A stretch of DNA of 64,000 nucleotides from Actinophytocola sp035995025 (lineage in GTDB: Bacteria > Actinomycetota > Actinomycetes > Mycobacteriales > Pseudonocardiaceae). The stretch's first letter is position 1. Every line of letters starts with the position of its first letter. The stretch spans positions 62,001 through 126,000 of the forward strand of contig DASYKY010000062.1 of the NCBI GenBank assembly GCA_035995025.1. The letters are read 5' to 3'. Below the pieces are notes generated by a model, which saw only the letters and a program-made list of their open reading frames with translations, searched no databases and was not told the DNA's origin. The position numbers and the translations under genes were made by a program. Below are positions 34,410 to 43,429 of the stretch, piece by piece.

Positions 34410-34753
34410 CCGAGTACCGCCTTAGCCCAACGACCGATCCGGAGCAACTTCTCGATGTCCGGATCGATCGACGGCACCCGACCGGAGCCGAGCTCGCCCA
34501 TCGACACCAGGCCGTCGGGCGAGTCGCGGCGGGTGTGCCACCGGCCAGCGAGTCGCAGCGTGCCGAGGACCAGGTCTGCGCCCGGCTCCGGGCGGGTGGA
34601 CAGCGGGTCCTCGGTGTAGTTGATCCGCGTCCGCACGGACTCGACGAACGACACCGCGGCGTCGAGCGTCTGCTGTAGACGCTCATCGTCGCGTTCGTCG
34701 TCCGGATCGATTTTCATATCGACCTTGAGTTCGGTGAGCTCCGGCGGCCACAT
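34406..34753 (-). CDS. Head-tail connector (gp6-like)
   Basis: 115 residues, mainly helical: DDERDDERLQQTLDAAVSFVESVRTRINYTE ... LRLAGRWHTRRDSPDGLV. This resembles HK97 gp6-like connectors, which form a ring under the portal. It lies directly after the small capsid-linked proteins. Confidence 0.72.
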   Translation of the reverse strand: MWPPELTELKVDMKIDPDDERDDERLQQTLDAAVSFVESVRTRINYTEDPLSTRPEPGADLVLGTLRLAGRWHTRRDSPDGLVSMGELGSGRVPSIDPDIEKLLRIGRWAKAVLG

Positions 34754-34762
34754 AATCAGCTC

Positions 34763-35086
34763 CTACGCGCCGAGCTTCACAGCGGCGACGGTCACCGACG
34801 TCACGGCCGAATAAGCAACTGCGACGCTGGCGTCGTTGAGGCCCTCGTTCGGGACAGGGATGATCGCGGTCTTGCCAGCCGCCACGGTGACCGCGGGCAG
34901 CGCGCCAACGGTGACGTCGTGGGATCCGGAGTCGCCGTTCTTCACGAGCAGCGCAACGGTCTCCAGCTCCCATCCGCCCTTGGACTTCGTGCCGCCCGCG
35001 ATGGTGTCCCCGCCGCCGTTGGCCGACGCGAACGCGCAGTCTGCGAGGCCAGTGCGCGGCACGTTCTGGATCGTGATAGCCGCCAT
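34763..35086 (-). CDS. Beta-sandwich structural protein (paralogue 1)
   Basis: 107 residues from the ATG near 35086 (an in-frame ATG at 35119 is also open): MAAITIQNVPRTGL ... VALLVKNGDSGSHDVTVGALPAVTVAAGKTAIIPVPNEGLNDASVAVAYSAVTSVTVAAVKLGA. The pattern is that of small Ig-like decoration or head-completion proteins. A diverged copy is at 33276-33635. An AGGAG precedes the start. Confidence 0.68.
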   Translation of the reverse strand: MAAITIQNVPRTGLADCAFASANGGGDTIAGGTKSKGGWELETVALLVKNGDSGSHDVTVGALPAVTVAAGKTAIIPVPNEGLNDASVAVAYSAVTSVTVAAVKLGA

Positions 35087-35088
35087 GG

Positions 35089-35304
35089 TCAGTTCTCCTG
35101 TCGGTTCTCGGGAATCCATCCGCGTTCGGTGAGCACGTGCCCGCCAGCGCGCGGCCGGTCGGCATTGCTCTGCGGACGGACCCGGATTTTCTTGACCGGT
35201 GTCGGCTCGGTCGTCGACGACTCACCCGCGTCGTCCGGGGACGCGCCGGCCGCCGGGGGTGGTGTCGGGTCCTCCGGTGACCGAGCGCGCTTGCGGGTCG
35301 ACAT
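35089..35304 (-). CDS. Small basic protein after the capsid polyprotein
   Basis: 71 residues from ATG at 35304, beginning 3 bases after the capsid stop: STRKRARSPEDPTPPPAAGASPDD ... KKIRVRPQSNADRPRAGGHVLTERGW. Pro/Arg-rich with a disordered centre. The HVLTERGWIP ending resembles the small head-tail proteins often found next to capsid genes. The function is unknown. Confidence 0.6.
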   Translation of the reverse strand: MSTRKRARSPEDPTPPPAAGASPDDAGESSTTEPTPVKKIRVRPQSNADRPRAGGHVLTERGWIPENRQEN

Positions 35305-35306
35305 GA

Positions 35307-38300
35307 TCAGGACGCCGTGTGTCGGATCGCGGTCAGGCCCACCGGGCGCAGGAGCCGGGTCGCGAAGTAGCCGAACAGCGCGAGGTCGATCCGCGCCGGA
35401 CCGCCGCGCTCCTCGAACCGGAACGTCAGCAGCGAGGACTCCCAAGCCCACACGTCGTTGCTGTTGAACGCCAATACGTCGGCGTCACCCGATGCGTTGC
35501 CGGTCATCGACCAGGCCGGTTGGAAGGGCAGGCCGTCCACGAACCAGCCCTGCGTGACCGCGTTGCCGAGACCGGCGGTGTTCTGCGCACCGATCGACGG
35601 GAGCAGAGGTCGGCCATCGGAGCCCACCGCGGTGGCGAAACCGCTCGTGCCCTCCTGGGAGAGCAGCGCCCGGTTCGGCGCGGCGAACCGGCGGAACGGG
35701 TACAGCGCCAGCGCCGCCCGGACACCAGCGATCAGCTCATCGCCCTGACCGCTGGTGGTGGCCACCTGTGCGCCGGAGGGCACGAACCCGGAGGTGATCG
35801 TTCCACTCTGGCCGTTGACCCCGTTCAGTTCGGCGTAGACCTTCGCCTCGGTCTGCTGGCTGTAGCTCTCCTGCATCGCCTGCATCGCGATCGCGTCGAT
35901 GGCGGGGTTCGCCGAGTCGACGATCTCGCGGGTCAGCTCGAACAAACCGGAGATCCCGCCCGGGGTGACGGTGATCGTGTCGATGACCATCGTCCCATCA
36001 GTCGGGTTGACGCCCTCGACGTGATCGGCGGTCATGCCGCTCGAGCTGGTGAACTTCGGCAGCGTGAACGGGGTCGCGTCGGTCAGCGAGCCGCGCGAGA
36101 CGGCGTCGACCAGCGGGCGCCCCTGCATAAGCTGGGTGACGTACAGCTCCGGGCGGTAGCCGGGCGGGATAACCGCAGCGGCCGAGCCGGTGTCCGCGGC
36201 GAACATCAGTGCGTCGTTCGCCCGCTGCGCGAAGTCGGCAGTCTGCTTCTGGTATTTAGAAAGCCGCTCGCGTGCTTCGAGGTCGTTCTCGGTGCGGGCC
36301 CGCCAGGCGTCCCGGACGAAGCTCGGACCAGTGCCGGACATCGTGTAGACGGGCGCCTCGCGGGTTACCTCGACCCGGCCGGCCGGTACGATCTGTCGAG
36401 TCGGCGCGGCGTTCGGGTCGGCCTGCGGAACCTGGATGCTCTGAACGGCCGCGGTCACCGCGGTGGTCATAGCCTCGGTGAGACCGGCGGTGAACGCGGC
36501 GACGTCGAACGGGGCAGAGGCGGCAGCGGCACCGGTCGAGCACGCCACGTTCGGCGCGTGCTCCTTGCCGCACGTAGCGCACTTGTCCATGGGCGGAACC
36601 TCTTCTCTGGTTGCGGCGACGGACACCACACGGGCGTCGTCGAATGCGGGTGTCGCGGTGATCGCGACCTTGCGCAAGGTCGCGGAATGGACCAGGCGCA
36701 CGGTGTCGTCGTTCGGGTGCGCGGTCCAGCCGTCACCCTCGGACGCGAAGTTGATATCGACGGACAGACCGTCGTAAACGCCGTCCTCGGCAAGCGAGAG
36801 GATTCGATTCCCGTCGTCGCCGCGAGCGATCTTGAATGAAGAATCCAGGCCAACGCGGGTGTTTTGGAGCCGGGCCGCGTAGCCGACCTCGGTACCGGTC
36901 CGGTGATTGTCGTCGAGCTTGATGCGGCGCTCGTTGGTCCAGTGCAGCGAGTCCGGGGCAAACATCCACTTCGCTCCGCTAGACCGGGCGACGACGTTCC
37001 ACGGCACGGCGATGCCGGTCACCGTGCGCCGCTCCGCGTTGACTCGGAATTCTGCGTCCACATCGGACATCGCAAACCCGACGTGCACGGTGTCCTCGAT
37101 CGGCGCGGTGAACGCGAGCGTCGGCGCGGCGGACTGCTGCACGGTGGTCTCCTCACTCGGTGACGACTGGGCCGGCTGTGCCGCGGGTGGCTGCTGGGGC
37201 AAGGCGCTTGCCTCTCGTGCTACCCGAACCTGATCGGTCGGGATGTCTTCGAGCTCACCAATTCGCTCGTCGTTGTAAACCCCGACCTCACGGCCGACCT
37301 TGTAGGTACGCATCCGCGTCTCGGTATCGGAGCGCAGGAACCCGCCGTACTCGGCGCGGACGTAATAGCCGGGCGGGGTGACGTCGCCCATCGACAGCCG
37401 GTCCTCGATCGCGGTCACGTACGCGGCGAGCGTGAAATCAATCAGGTCAAGGCGCCGCTGTTCGGCATTTTGGTAAGTACGGGACGTGGTGCTGACTCCG
37501 AGCTCCTCCGGATCCACACCGATCAGCCGAGCGATCTCCAGTACCGCGTAATCGCGTGACGTACCGAGTTGCAGCTCTTCGGCGTTCCACTGCAGCTTTT
37601 CTGCCTTTAGAGCGGCACCGACGTAGCCCCAAGCTCGCCGGGCACGGGCGTCCTCCCAGTTGTCGAGCATCTCCTCAATTTCGCCGTCCTCCTGATCCGC
37701 GAACCCGTCAGCTGGGGTGAAAAAGCCCAGTGGCAGTGGTTCGTCGGCATACCGCGCGGCGGTGCGTTCCAGCGCCAGCGCCTGCCGGATCGCCCTGGCG
37801 CCGGCCTCCAGCAGCGCATCATTCGGCGAGTCGATCCGGATCAGCTCGGCATCGGGCACGAAGTAGCACGACTGCCCTTGCGTGACGCCCGTCTCCGAAG
37901 AGACATAGACCCGGGCGTTCTCCCGGATGGTGACCGTGCGCGGGTCCAGCCGGACGATCTTGGCCGGGAAGCCGTCCATGCCGAACTCGGTAATCCGCCA
38001 CCAGGCCCGACCCTCGAACAGCATGTCTTCGACCGTCTTGGTCATGGTGACCGAGCGGGCAACGTCGGTCTCCGGCTGATCGAGCAGCTCAGACGGGACC
38101 ACCCGGCGACGAGCGTCGTGATTCTTGATCCGGAGCGTGCCCAAGGTGCCGCAAATGAGATCCCGCCCCCGCTTCACCGCAGGGACCGACATTGCTTGTG
38201 CGCGGCTTACGCGGGGCGCGATCGCGCCATCGGCGAGCAGGCCCGCCATCTCCGGAGGCACATTGACCGAGAAGGTCAGCGACGACGAGACCGGCTGTTG

Positions 38301-38402
38301 CCATCGCGCAGGTCCACCTCCGACCGGTTCCGCGGACATAGTTGGGGACTCGTTCATCCCCGGTGCAGAGCGCCAGGTGATAAGTGTCTGCCACCAACCC
38401 AT
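35307..38402 (-). CDS. Fused portal / prohead protease / major capsid protein
   Basis: 1031 residues in one frame. Residues ~1-400 are a portal (RAQAMSVPAVKRGRDLICGTLG, IARLIGVDPEELG, NAEQRRLDLIDFTL). After a Pro/Gln/Ser linker, ~445-600 form an HK97-type prohead protease with His500 (LDDNHRTGTEVG) and Ser547 (DGLSVDINF). A small Cys/His knot (Cys608, Cys611, His615, Cys621) leads into the major capsid protein (~640-1031), with GYRPELYVTQLMQGRPLV and AFNSNDVWAWESS. An internal ATG at 36590 (Met605) has AGAAGAGG eight bases upstream and could yield free capsid protein of about 427 residues. Assembly needs hundreds of capsid but only 12 portal copies, so processing or internal starts are expected. 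Confidence 0.9.
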   Translation of the reverse strand: MGWWQTLITWRSAPGMNESPTMSAEPVGGGPARWQQPVSSSLTFSVNVPPEMAGLLADGAIAPRVSRAQAMSVPAVKRGRDLICGTLGTLRIKNHDARRRVVPSELLDQPETDVARSVTMTKTVEDMLFEGRAWWRITEFGMDGFPAKIVRLDPRTVTIRENARVYVSSETGVTQGQSCYFVPDAELIRIDSPNDALLEAGARAIRQALALERTAARYADEPLPLGFFTPADGFADQEDGEIEEMLDNWEDARARRAWGYVGAALKAEKLQWNAEELQLGTSRDYAVLEIARLIGVDPEELGVSTTSRTYQNAEQRRLDLIDFTLAAYVTAIEDRLSMGDVTPPGYYVRAEYGGFLRSDTETRMRTYKVGREVGVYNDERIGELEDIPTDQVRVAREASALPQQPPAAQPAQSSPSEETTVQQSAAPTLAFTAPIEDTVHVGFAMSDVDAEFRVNAERRTVTGIAVPWNVVARSSGAKWMFAPDSLHWTNERRIKLDDNHRTGTEVGYAARLQNTRVGLDSSFKIARGDDGNRILSLAEDGVYDGLSVDINFASEGDGWTAHPNDDTVRLVHSATLRKVAITATPAFDDARVVSVAATREEVPPMDKCATCGKEHAPNVACSTGAAAASAPFDVAAFTAGLTEAMTTAVTAAVQSIQVPQADPNAAPTRQIVPAGRVEVTREAPVYTMSGTGPSFVRDAWRARTENDLEARERLSKYQKQTADFAQRANDALMFAADTGSAAAVIPPGYRPELYVTQLMQGRPLVDAVSRGSLTDATPFTLPKFTSSSGMTADHVEGVNPTDGTMVIDTITVTPGGISGLFELTREIVDSANPAIDAIAMQAMQESYSQQTEAKVYAELNGVNGQSGTITSGFVPSGAQVATTSGQGDELIAGVRAALALYPFRRFAAPNRALLSQEGTSGFATAVGSDGRPLLPSIGAQNTAGLGNAVTQGWFVDGLPFQPAWSMTGNASGDADVLAFNSNDVWAWESSLLTFRFEERGGPARIDLALFGYFATRLLRPVGLTAIRHTAS

Positions 38403-38448
38403 AACCGAAAGTACACATTAGTGCCCGGTTATTGAACAAGATTGCCTA

Positions 38449-40086
38449 TTATTCGGACTTTCGATTGCGGTTAGAGCTGACGAACTTCGGCCGAGGTGGA
38501 AGAGGCGGCAAAGTCCGCACCAAGTGGACCGCTCCAGCCGCGGCGTAGGCTCCATCGACATGCCCTGTGCCTTTGCGTGTGAATACATAAGTCGCGCCCC
38601 GGCGCAGCTTTTCGGCACCCAACACGTGCACATTCAGCATCGGATCGTCCGAGTGCGCGACGGCCTCGGACTTGACCTGCTCGGCGAACCCCATGCAGAC
38701 CGCGGACGCTTCCTGGCGGATCTCTTGCACCTTCACCCCGGCTGGCGGCCAAGACGCGTGCCGATCAGCCCGCTTGTGCTTGGGATCCGCCAAGTCCGCG
38801 GCCACCGCAGCGGACGGACCAGACGGGAACCAGCCAAACACCCGCGGCCGGATCTTGCGTACTAGTGCCGGCAAGTCCCGCCGCATGTCTCTCGTGCAGT
38901 TCGGCCCGGCCCATGCCTTGACCACCTCGACCCGTATCCGCCTCGCTGGCTCCTCCTCGTCGCCCTCCTCAGCATCACCCAGCTCGGTCTCGTCAGTCGG
39001 TAGAACCGCAGCCACCACCAGACAGGCGTGCTGTCCGTCCAGCGACACATCGACACAAGCCGCGAGCTGGTCGCGCAACTGCTCCATGTCGCCCGGATCC
39101 AGGCACGCCTTCCACTTGGCCGGATCGACGGCCGGGTTCAAGATCGGGACTTCCATGCACATATACTCGATCTTGAATTTGGTCAGCTGGTCCCCGCCCT
39201 CGGTCTTGGCCCGGTGTGCGGCTCCGAGTAGCGAGTCCCCGTTCCACCTGCGGTTGAAGTTGGGGTTCGCCTGAGCCAGCGCGTGCACATCGGTCGGATC
39301 GGACTCGTCGGGCGATGACCACTCGAACAGCCCCAACCGCCGGTCCCCCACGCCCGTGTTGATGAACTCCAGTGCTGAACTACGGAGCGACCGCAACACC
39401 ACCGCGCGCCTGTCGCCCTGGTTGGACAGGCAGACGATCTGGGCGTCGTCGATCGCGGTCGTGGTCGGCTCGGCCGCGGCCCACGCGGTCCAATCATTGT
39501 GCTTGCGCAGCTCGTCCAACGCCAGCCGATCGACCGTCAGTGACCGGCCGGCGTCATCGTTGCTCGCGGCGATCTTGTACCGCGTGTTGTGGACGGTCGT
39601 AAAGCTCTCTTCCCCCAGCCGCAGTTTCACCCCGTTCGGAGCGATTTCCGGAGCCAACATCGGTGATGCTTTCGCGGTATCGATCGCGGCTTGCCAGGTC
39701 TCTTTGGCGTACTCCAGCTTCGAGGAGGTGGACAGCACGGTGGGTTTTCCGAGCCGGGTGCCCGGTAGGTCGACGTACAGCCACCACAGAGTGATGATCT
39801 TGAGGAAGTGCGTCTTGCCGTTCTGGCGAGCGACCAGCACCAGCACTACGCGGAACCGCGGGCGGCCATCCGGCAGCAACTCACCGACGCGGATCGCCAG
39901 CCACTCTTGCCACGGGTCAAACGGCTCACCCGCGCGGCGGGCGAACTCGCACAGCTCGAACCCGTAGCTGGTCTCTGGGGTTAGTTCACGAAGCGGGGGT
40001 GTCCAGAGCCTGGGCAGCGTGCTCCCGAGCACGACGCCTCCGCTCTCGGAGCTCGTCCATCCCGTCTGCTGAGGTAGCGCCGACAC
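38449..40086 (-). CDS. Terminase large subunit
   Basis: 545 residues from GTG at 40086, preceded by AAGGGAG at about nine bases; the frame is open to 40263. The ATPase domain has Walker A VARQNGKT and an acidic Walker B region (VDRLALDEL). The nuclease domain follows, with an Asp in ACVDVSLDGQ. It packages DNA into the prohead and cuts it. It overlaps TerS by about 100 bases. Confidence 0.92.
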   Translation of the reverse strand: MSALPQQTGWTSSESGGVVLGSTLPRLWTPPLRELTPETSYGFELCEFARRAGEPFDPWQEWLAIRVGELLPDGRPRFRVVLVLVARQNGKTHFLKIITLWWLYVDLPGTRLGKPTVLSTSSKLEYAKETWQAAIDTAKASPMLAPEIAPNGVKLRLGEESFTTVHNTRYKIAASNDDAGRSLTVDRLALDELRKHNDWTAWAAAEPTTTAIDDAQIVCLSNQGDRRAVVLRSLRSSALEFINTGVGDRRLGLFEWSSPDESDPTDVHALAQANPNFNRRWNGDSLLGAAHRAKTEGGDQLTKFKIEYMCMEVPILNPAVDPAKWKACLDPGDMEQLRDQLAACVDVSLDGQHACLVVAAVLPTDETELGDAEEGDEEEPARRIRVEVVKAWAGPNCTRDMRRDLPALVRKIRPRVFGWFPSGPSAAVAADLADPKHKRADRHASWPPAGVKVQEIRQEASAVCMGFAEQVKSEAVAHSDDPMLNVHVLGAEKLRRGATYVFTRKGTGHVDGAYAAAGAVHLVRTLPPLPPRPKFVSSNRNRKSE

Positions 40087-40345
40087 TGGCCGCACCTCCC
40101 TTCGGCGCGAGTGCGGTCCGGCCCTTGGGCGTGGCACCGAGGGACTCAAGAACCGCGAGTAGCTTGGGACCCAAATCCGCGAGGACGGCCCACTGTTCGC
40201 CGGACGGCGTGGCGTCGATCGCTGCTGCGTACCGGTTGGCGAGCCGAATTGCGCCAGCGTCACGAGGCGTCTCGGGCAACTCCTTTACCGACTCGGCTAC
40301 GGCGGCAACCATCGAATTCGCTAGGGGCTTTCGAGCAGCCACCAC
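39986..40345 (-). CDS. Terminase small subunit
   Basis: 119 residues: ETPRDAGAIRLANRYAAAIDATPSGEQWAVLADLGPKLLAVLESLGATPKGR, the usual sequence of actinophage P27-type small terminases, with a charged C-terminal helix (DELRERRRRAREHAA). It recognises the packaging site. It begins about 177 bases downstream of the HNH gene; that gap could hold cos. Confidence 0.85.
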   Translation of the reverse strand: MVAARKPLANSMVAAVAESVKELPETPRDAGAIRLANRYAAAIDATPSGEQWAVLADLGPKLLAVLESLGATPKGRTALAPKGGAASVGATSADGMDELRERRRRAREHAAQALDTPAS

Positions 40346-40521
40346 ACACCCCCTCCCGCGATTGATGTCCTACCAAAGTCAAGCACTTGAGTAGTATCCG
40401 GCGAAATTGCCGGTTCGCCCTTTCGGCTCGGCTCCGTCCATTCTGAGAGAGGAAAGGACCACAGGGACGTAGATGTCCGGTAATATATGAAACCGGAAAA
40501 AGCCAAACCGCCGAACCGAAC
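40346..40521. other. Gap between HNH and terminase genes (possible cos region)
   Basis: 176 bases without a gene, containing a short inverted repeat around CCGGCGAAATTGCCGG (40399-40414). HNH-TerS-TerL order usually accompanies cos packaging, and cos commonly lies just upstream of terS. No cohesive-end sequence can be read directly. Confidence 0.35.
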
Positions 40522-40779
40522 TCACCATTGCGTGCGTGGCTGCGGCTGCGGGTCGCGTTCATCTGGATTACCAATAGCCTGATTGCAGTTCTCACACGAG
40601 GCCACGACGTAAGCGGGGTCATCCCCAGATACAACCCTGCCTAGTACATGGTGTGCCGTGGTTGCGTACTCGGTGCAACCGGGTAGCTTGTTTTGGCACA
40701 CGTATCCATCACGCTGTAGTACGGACGCCCGGATCTTGCGCCACCTCCGGGTACTGCCGCCCTTCCACGCCTCACTCAT
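40522..40779 (-). CDS. HNH endonuclease
   Basis: About 85 residues from ATG at 40779 (frame open to 40884). Contains RDGYVCQNKLPGCTEYATTAHHVLGRVVSGDDPAYVVASCENCNQAIG: the AxxxHH of an HNH motif and two CxxC-type pairs forming the zinc knuckles. Phage HNH proteins next to terminase assist cos cleavage and packaging. It directly precedes terS. Confidence 0.87.
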   Translation of the reverse strand: MSEAWKGGSTRRWRKIRASVLQRDGYVCQNKLPGCTEYATTAHHVLGRVVSGDDPAYVVASCENCNQAIGNPDERDPQPQPRTQW

Positions 40780-40795
40780 GACCGTGTCGTTCTTC

Positions 40796-41077
40796 TCAAC
40801 GGCGGTTGTAGGGGGGTTTTTGCCAGTCCAAGAGATCGAACCGAAGTGCGTACCCATGGGGTAGCTCGTACGGCGGTTCACCATTCCCCTTTGCCAACGC
40901 CGATGGACACGTCTCGTGCGCCAAGCACACGCCCATCGGGATCAGGGTCTGATTCCATGCCTCGTCATCCACGGCCCACGCTGTAACCAAGATCGTGCTC
41001 GCTGTGCTGTCGTCGCCGTAGCCACAATCCATCACCCAGCCCGCCTCGGCATCCTTGATGATTCGAATTTCGGACAT
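40796..41077 (-). CDS. Small prophage protein of unknown function
   Basis: 93 residues from ATG at 41077, behind AGGAG; the open frame runs to 41230 but lacks earlier good signals. Sequence starts MSEIRIIKDAEAGWVMDCGYG and ends WQKPPYNRR. One Cys-rich hint (CLAHETCPSAL). No family recognised. It lies between the Prim-Pol gene and HNH, probably in the replication/packaging operon. Confidence 0.68.
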   Translation of the reverse strand: MSEIRIIKDAEAGWVMDCGYGDDSTASTILVTAWAVDDEAWNQTLIPMGVCLAHETCPSALAKGNGEPPYELPHGYALRFDLLDWQKPPYNRR

Positions 41078-41107
41078 CGTTTTCTCCTTCTCTCGTTGTC
41101 CAGCATT

Positions 41108-41176
41108 GCGACGTTGCGGGTCCAAAGACCCCCGCAACGTGCGCAACGTTGCTGGCGAAGGTGCGCAACGTTGCGC
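41108..41176. repeat. Palindromic GCAACGTTGC cluster with a hairpin
   Basis: In the gap after the Prim-Pol gene, GCGACGTTGC (41108-41117), CGCAACGTGCGCAACGTTGC (41133-41152) and the 14-bp perfect palindrome GCGCAACGTTGCGC (41163-41176) lie in close succession. The first two flank GGGTCCAAAGACCC, forming a larger imperfect hairpin. This could be an operator set, a terminator after Prim-Pol, or a replication origin beside its replication gene. Confidence 0.55.
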
Positions 41177-41186
41177 AATCCCTACG

Positions 41187-43298
41187 TCATCGTGGTAAAT
41201 TCGAGTGCTCCGCCGCAGGCCAGAGGGCATAACGACTACCAGTTCCAGCGTTGCGAAGTACGCCCTCAGCGATGCAACGGTCGATTAGCTCGCTTCTGTC
41301 CCGCCCTCGGCCACCGCATCGGTCCATTAACGGTCCCTTGGCGATGCCTGGTGACTTCGCAACCTCGGCCACAATGCGTCTCACGTCATCGCCTTGTCGG
41401 ATCTCATCCCAGGTCCTCGGACCCGCCTGCGGCTCGTCGTCGTCCTTGGGTTCCCACAACTCGACATCTACGTTGCGCCCGTCCTCGTCCGAATCCACGA
41501 TCACCTTGGCCGCCAGCTGCAGCCGGTTGGACTTGTTCCATCGGCCGGCCACCCGACGTACCGAACCTGGCCGGTCCTTGGCCACGTACATCAGCAGCTC
41601 AGCCCGCGCGCCGGGAGCCATCCCCTGCTTGACCTCGACTGAGTAGGTGGCCCCGCTGGCGACCGCCATCTTGTGCTGAGAGCCGATGCCGAACCGGCCT
41701 CGTCCCTCGCGGTCCTTGACGACATGATCGATCCACAGTGCGCAAGCGCCCTGACGAGCGAATCGCTTAGGTAACCGGGCGGCCCACTCCGCCACCTCGT
41801 TCTCATCGCGGCCCGAAAGCCCCTCGATCGATAGGGACTCGGTGGCCGCATCGACCACCACCAAGGTCCAGGACTGGGCCACCAGCCGCAGCACCGGATC
41901 CCGGTTCAGCTTGTTCTTGGAGGAGCCTTGGGGCTGGACGTAGCGGAATCGGTCGGCGCCATAGCGCAGGCTGTCCTGAGACACACCCAGAGCCAGCAGC
42001 CGCCCGACCACCTCCTGCAAGTCATCCTCGTAGTCGATGTATAGGACCCGGCCGCCCTGGGGGTTGTTCAGTACCTCGGCGCAAGCGATCAGGGCGATCC
42101 AGGACTTCCCGCTCTCGGACTCGCCATGGATCGCGTTGGTCTTGCCCGGATACAGCAAGCTGTGACCGTCGCGGCGCCGTAGCAGCGTTGGCACCAGTCG
42201 CCGGTAGGTCCCGTCCAAGATGGCGTCCGGGTCCAGAGGGGTCCAGTCGACATACTCGCCGGCCTCTTCCGAGCGCTGCTGGGGTGGGTCCTGTTCGGAC
42301 CCGGTGGGATGGCTCTGGATCTCCCCGATAGCACCGACCAGTCCGCGGCCCCACTCCTCTTCGGCGACGAAATCACCATCGGCGCCACGGTCTGCGGACA
42401 CCGCGGCCACGAACTCGTCGTGCAGCTCCTGCAATGCCTCGGCCGACCCGCGCTTGCCCTGCTCCATCAGTCGGACCAGCCTCAGCTGTCCGGTCATCGC
42501 GACGTCGTGACGTCCCGCTCCGGACTCCAGCTCGGTCGTGATCTCACGCAGTGCTTTGGCCGGGACAGTGTTCCGTTTGAGAGGGAACCCGTCGTCGTGT
42601 TCCCTAAGCCAGGCGGTCACCTGTTCGCCGGACACCTTCGAGAACGCACGGCCATTGGCGTTGAGGTCCGCGAGTTCGTCGATCCACTTCCTCGGGAGCT
42701 CGGGCAACTCCACCGTGGAAGGTACCTGTCCATCCGAGTCGGCCCTGTCCGGCCGGTACCACCGGTACTGGGCTCCGCCTGCCTTGGCGTTGGTGCTGGG
42801 CCAACAGACGGTGTAGCGATGGAAGTACTGGATCAGGTCGATCCCGGCGAACCCGACGTTCTTACCTGCCCGCAGGTGGGTGCCCTCGGGGACACGGAAT
42901 AGGTACTGGCGAGACGGTGAGTCGGCCCCCCGCGCGGTACTGCTCCAGGTAGCCGGCAACGGACCCAGCTTCGCCTCCAGCTCGATCAGGGTCTGATCCC
43001 CGGTCTTTGCGCCCTTGGCGGTCGAGTAGGCGTCTACGTCGATCGCGACCACGGTCGGGGGCAGACGCAGACCGAGATTCGTCTTGCTACCGCGGAACCG
43101 CCGTAGGCACTGGTCAAGTGGGAGGTTGATTCCCTCGTACCCAGTGCGCCCGGTGGGGGGAGGTGATTTCTCCCCCGCGGGGAACTCCAGTATTCCGGAC
43201 CATCCGCGCTGAAAATAGTCCTCTGCGGCTTGTGCTGTCTGGTTTGACACCGAGACAACATGAACCCGGTTTTGTGTGACCCCTGGGAGCTTAGGCAT
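41187..43298 (-). CDS. Prim-Pol / RecA-like helicase replication protein
   Basis: 703 residues. The N-terminal archaeo-eukaryotic Prim-Pol domain shows the DxD metal motif (Asp87-Val-Asp89 in VVAIDVDAY) and a long region with TARGADSPSRQYLFRVPE and GIDLIQYFHRYTVCWPS. A RepA/DnaB-like ATPase domain follows: Walker A GESESGKS at 392-399, RVLYIDYEDD, LVVVDAATESLS as Walker B. The C-terminal ~100 residues look like a winged helix. It would act as primase plus helicase for phage DNA replication. Confidence 0.9.
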   Translation of the reverse strand: MPKLPGVTQNRVHVVSVSNQTAQAAEDYFQRGWSGILEFPAGEKSPPPTGRTGYEGINLPLDQCLRRFRGSKTNLGLRLPPTVVAIDVDAYSTAKGAKTGDQTLIELEAKLGPLPATWSSTARGADSPSRQYLFRVPEGTHLRAGKNVGFAGIDLIQYFHRYTVCWPSTNAKAGGAQYRWYRPDRADSDGQVPSTVELPELPRKWIDELADLNANGRAFSKVSGEQVTAWLREHDDGFPLKRNTVPAKALREITTELESGAGRHDVAMTGQLRLVRLMEQGKRGSAEALQELHDEFVAAVSADRGADGDFVAEEEWGRGLVGAIGEIQSHPTGSEQDPPQQRSEEAGEYVDWTPLDPDAILDGTYRRLVPTLLRRRDGHSLLYPGKTNAIHGESESGKSWIALIACAEVLNNPQGGRVLYIDYEDDLQEVVGRLLALGVSQDSLRYGADRFRYVQPQGSSKNKLNRDPVLRLVAQSWTLVVVDAATESLSIEGLSGRDENEVAEWAARLPKRFARQGACALWIDHVVKDREGRGRFGIGSQHKMAVASGATYSVEVKQGMAPGARAELLMYVAKDRPGSVRRVAGRWNKSNRLQLAAKVIVDSDEDGRNVDVELWEPKDDDEPQAGPRTWDEIRQGDDVRRIVAEVAKSPGIAKGPLMDRCGGRGRDRSELIDRCIAEGVLRNAGTGSRYALWPAAEHSNLPR

Positions 43299-43429
43299 AC
43301 CGACCTCCCCAATTGCTGATTAGAGAGCTCGGCTCCGTGTTATTATTGGTAGGCCGAACTAGGGCATCTGTCCGGCACTCGAAAATGCACTGGTGGCCCA
43401 TTCCCTTGCGCGGGGGATGGGCCATCTTT

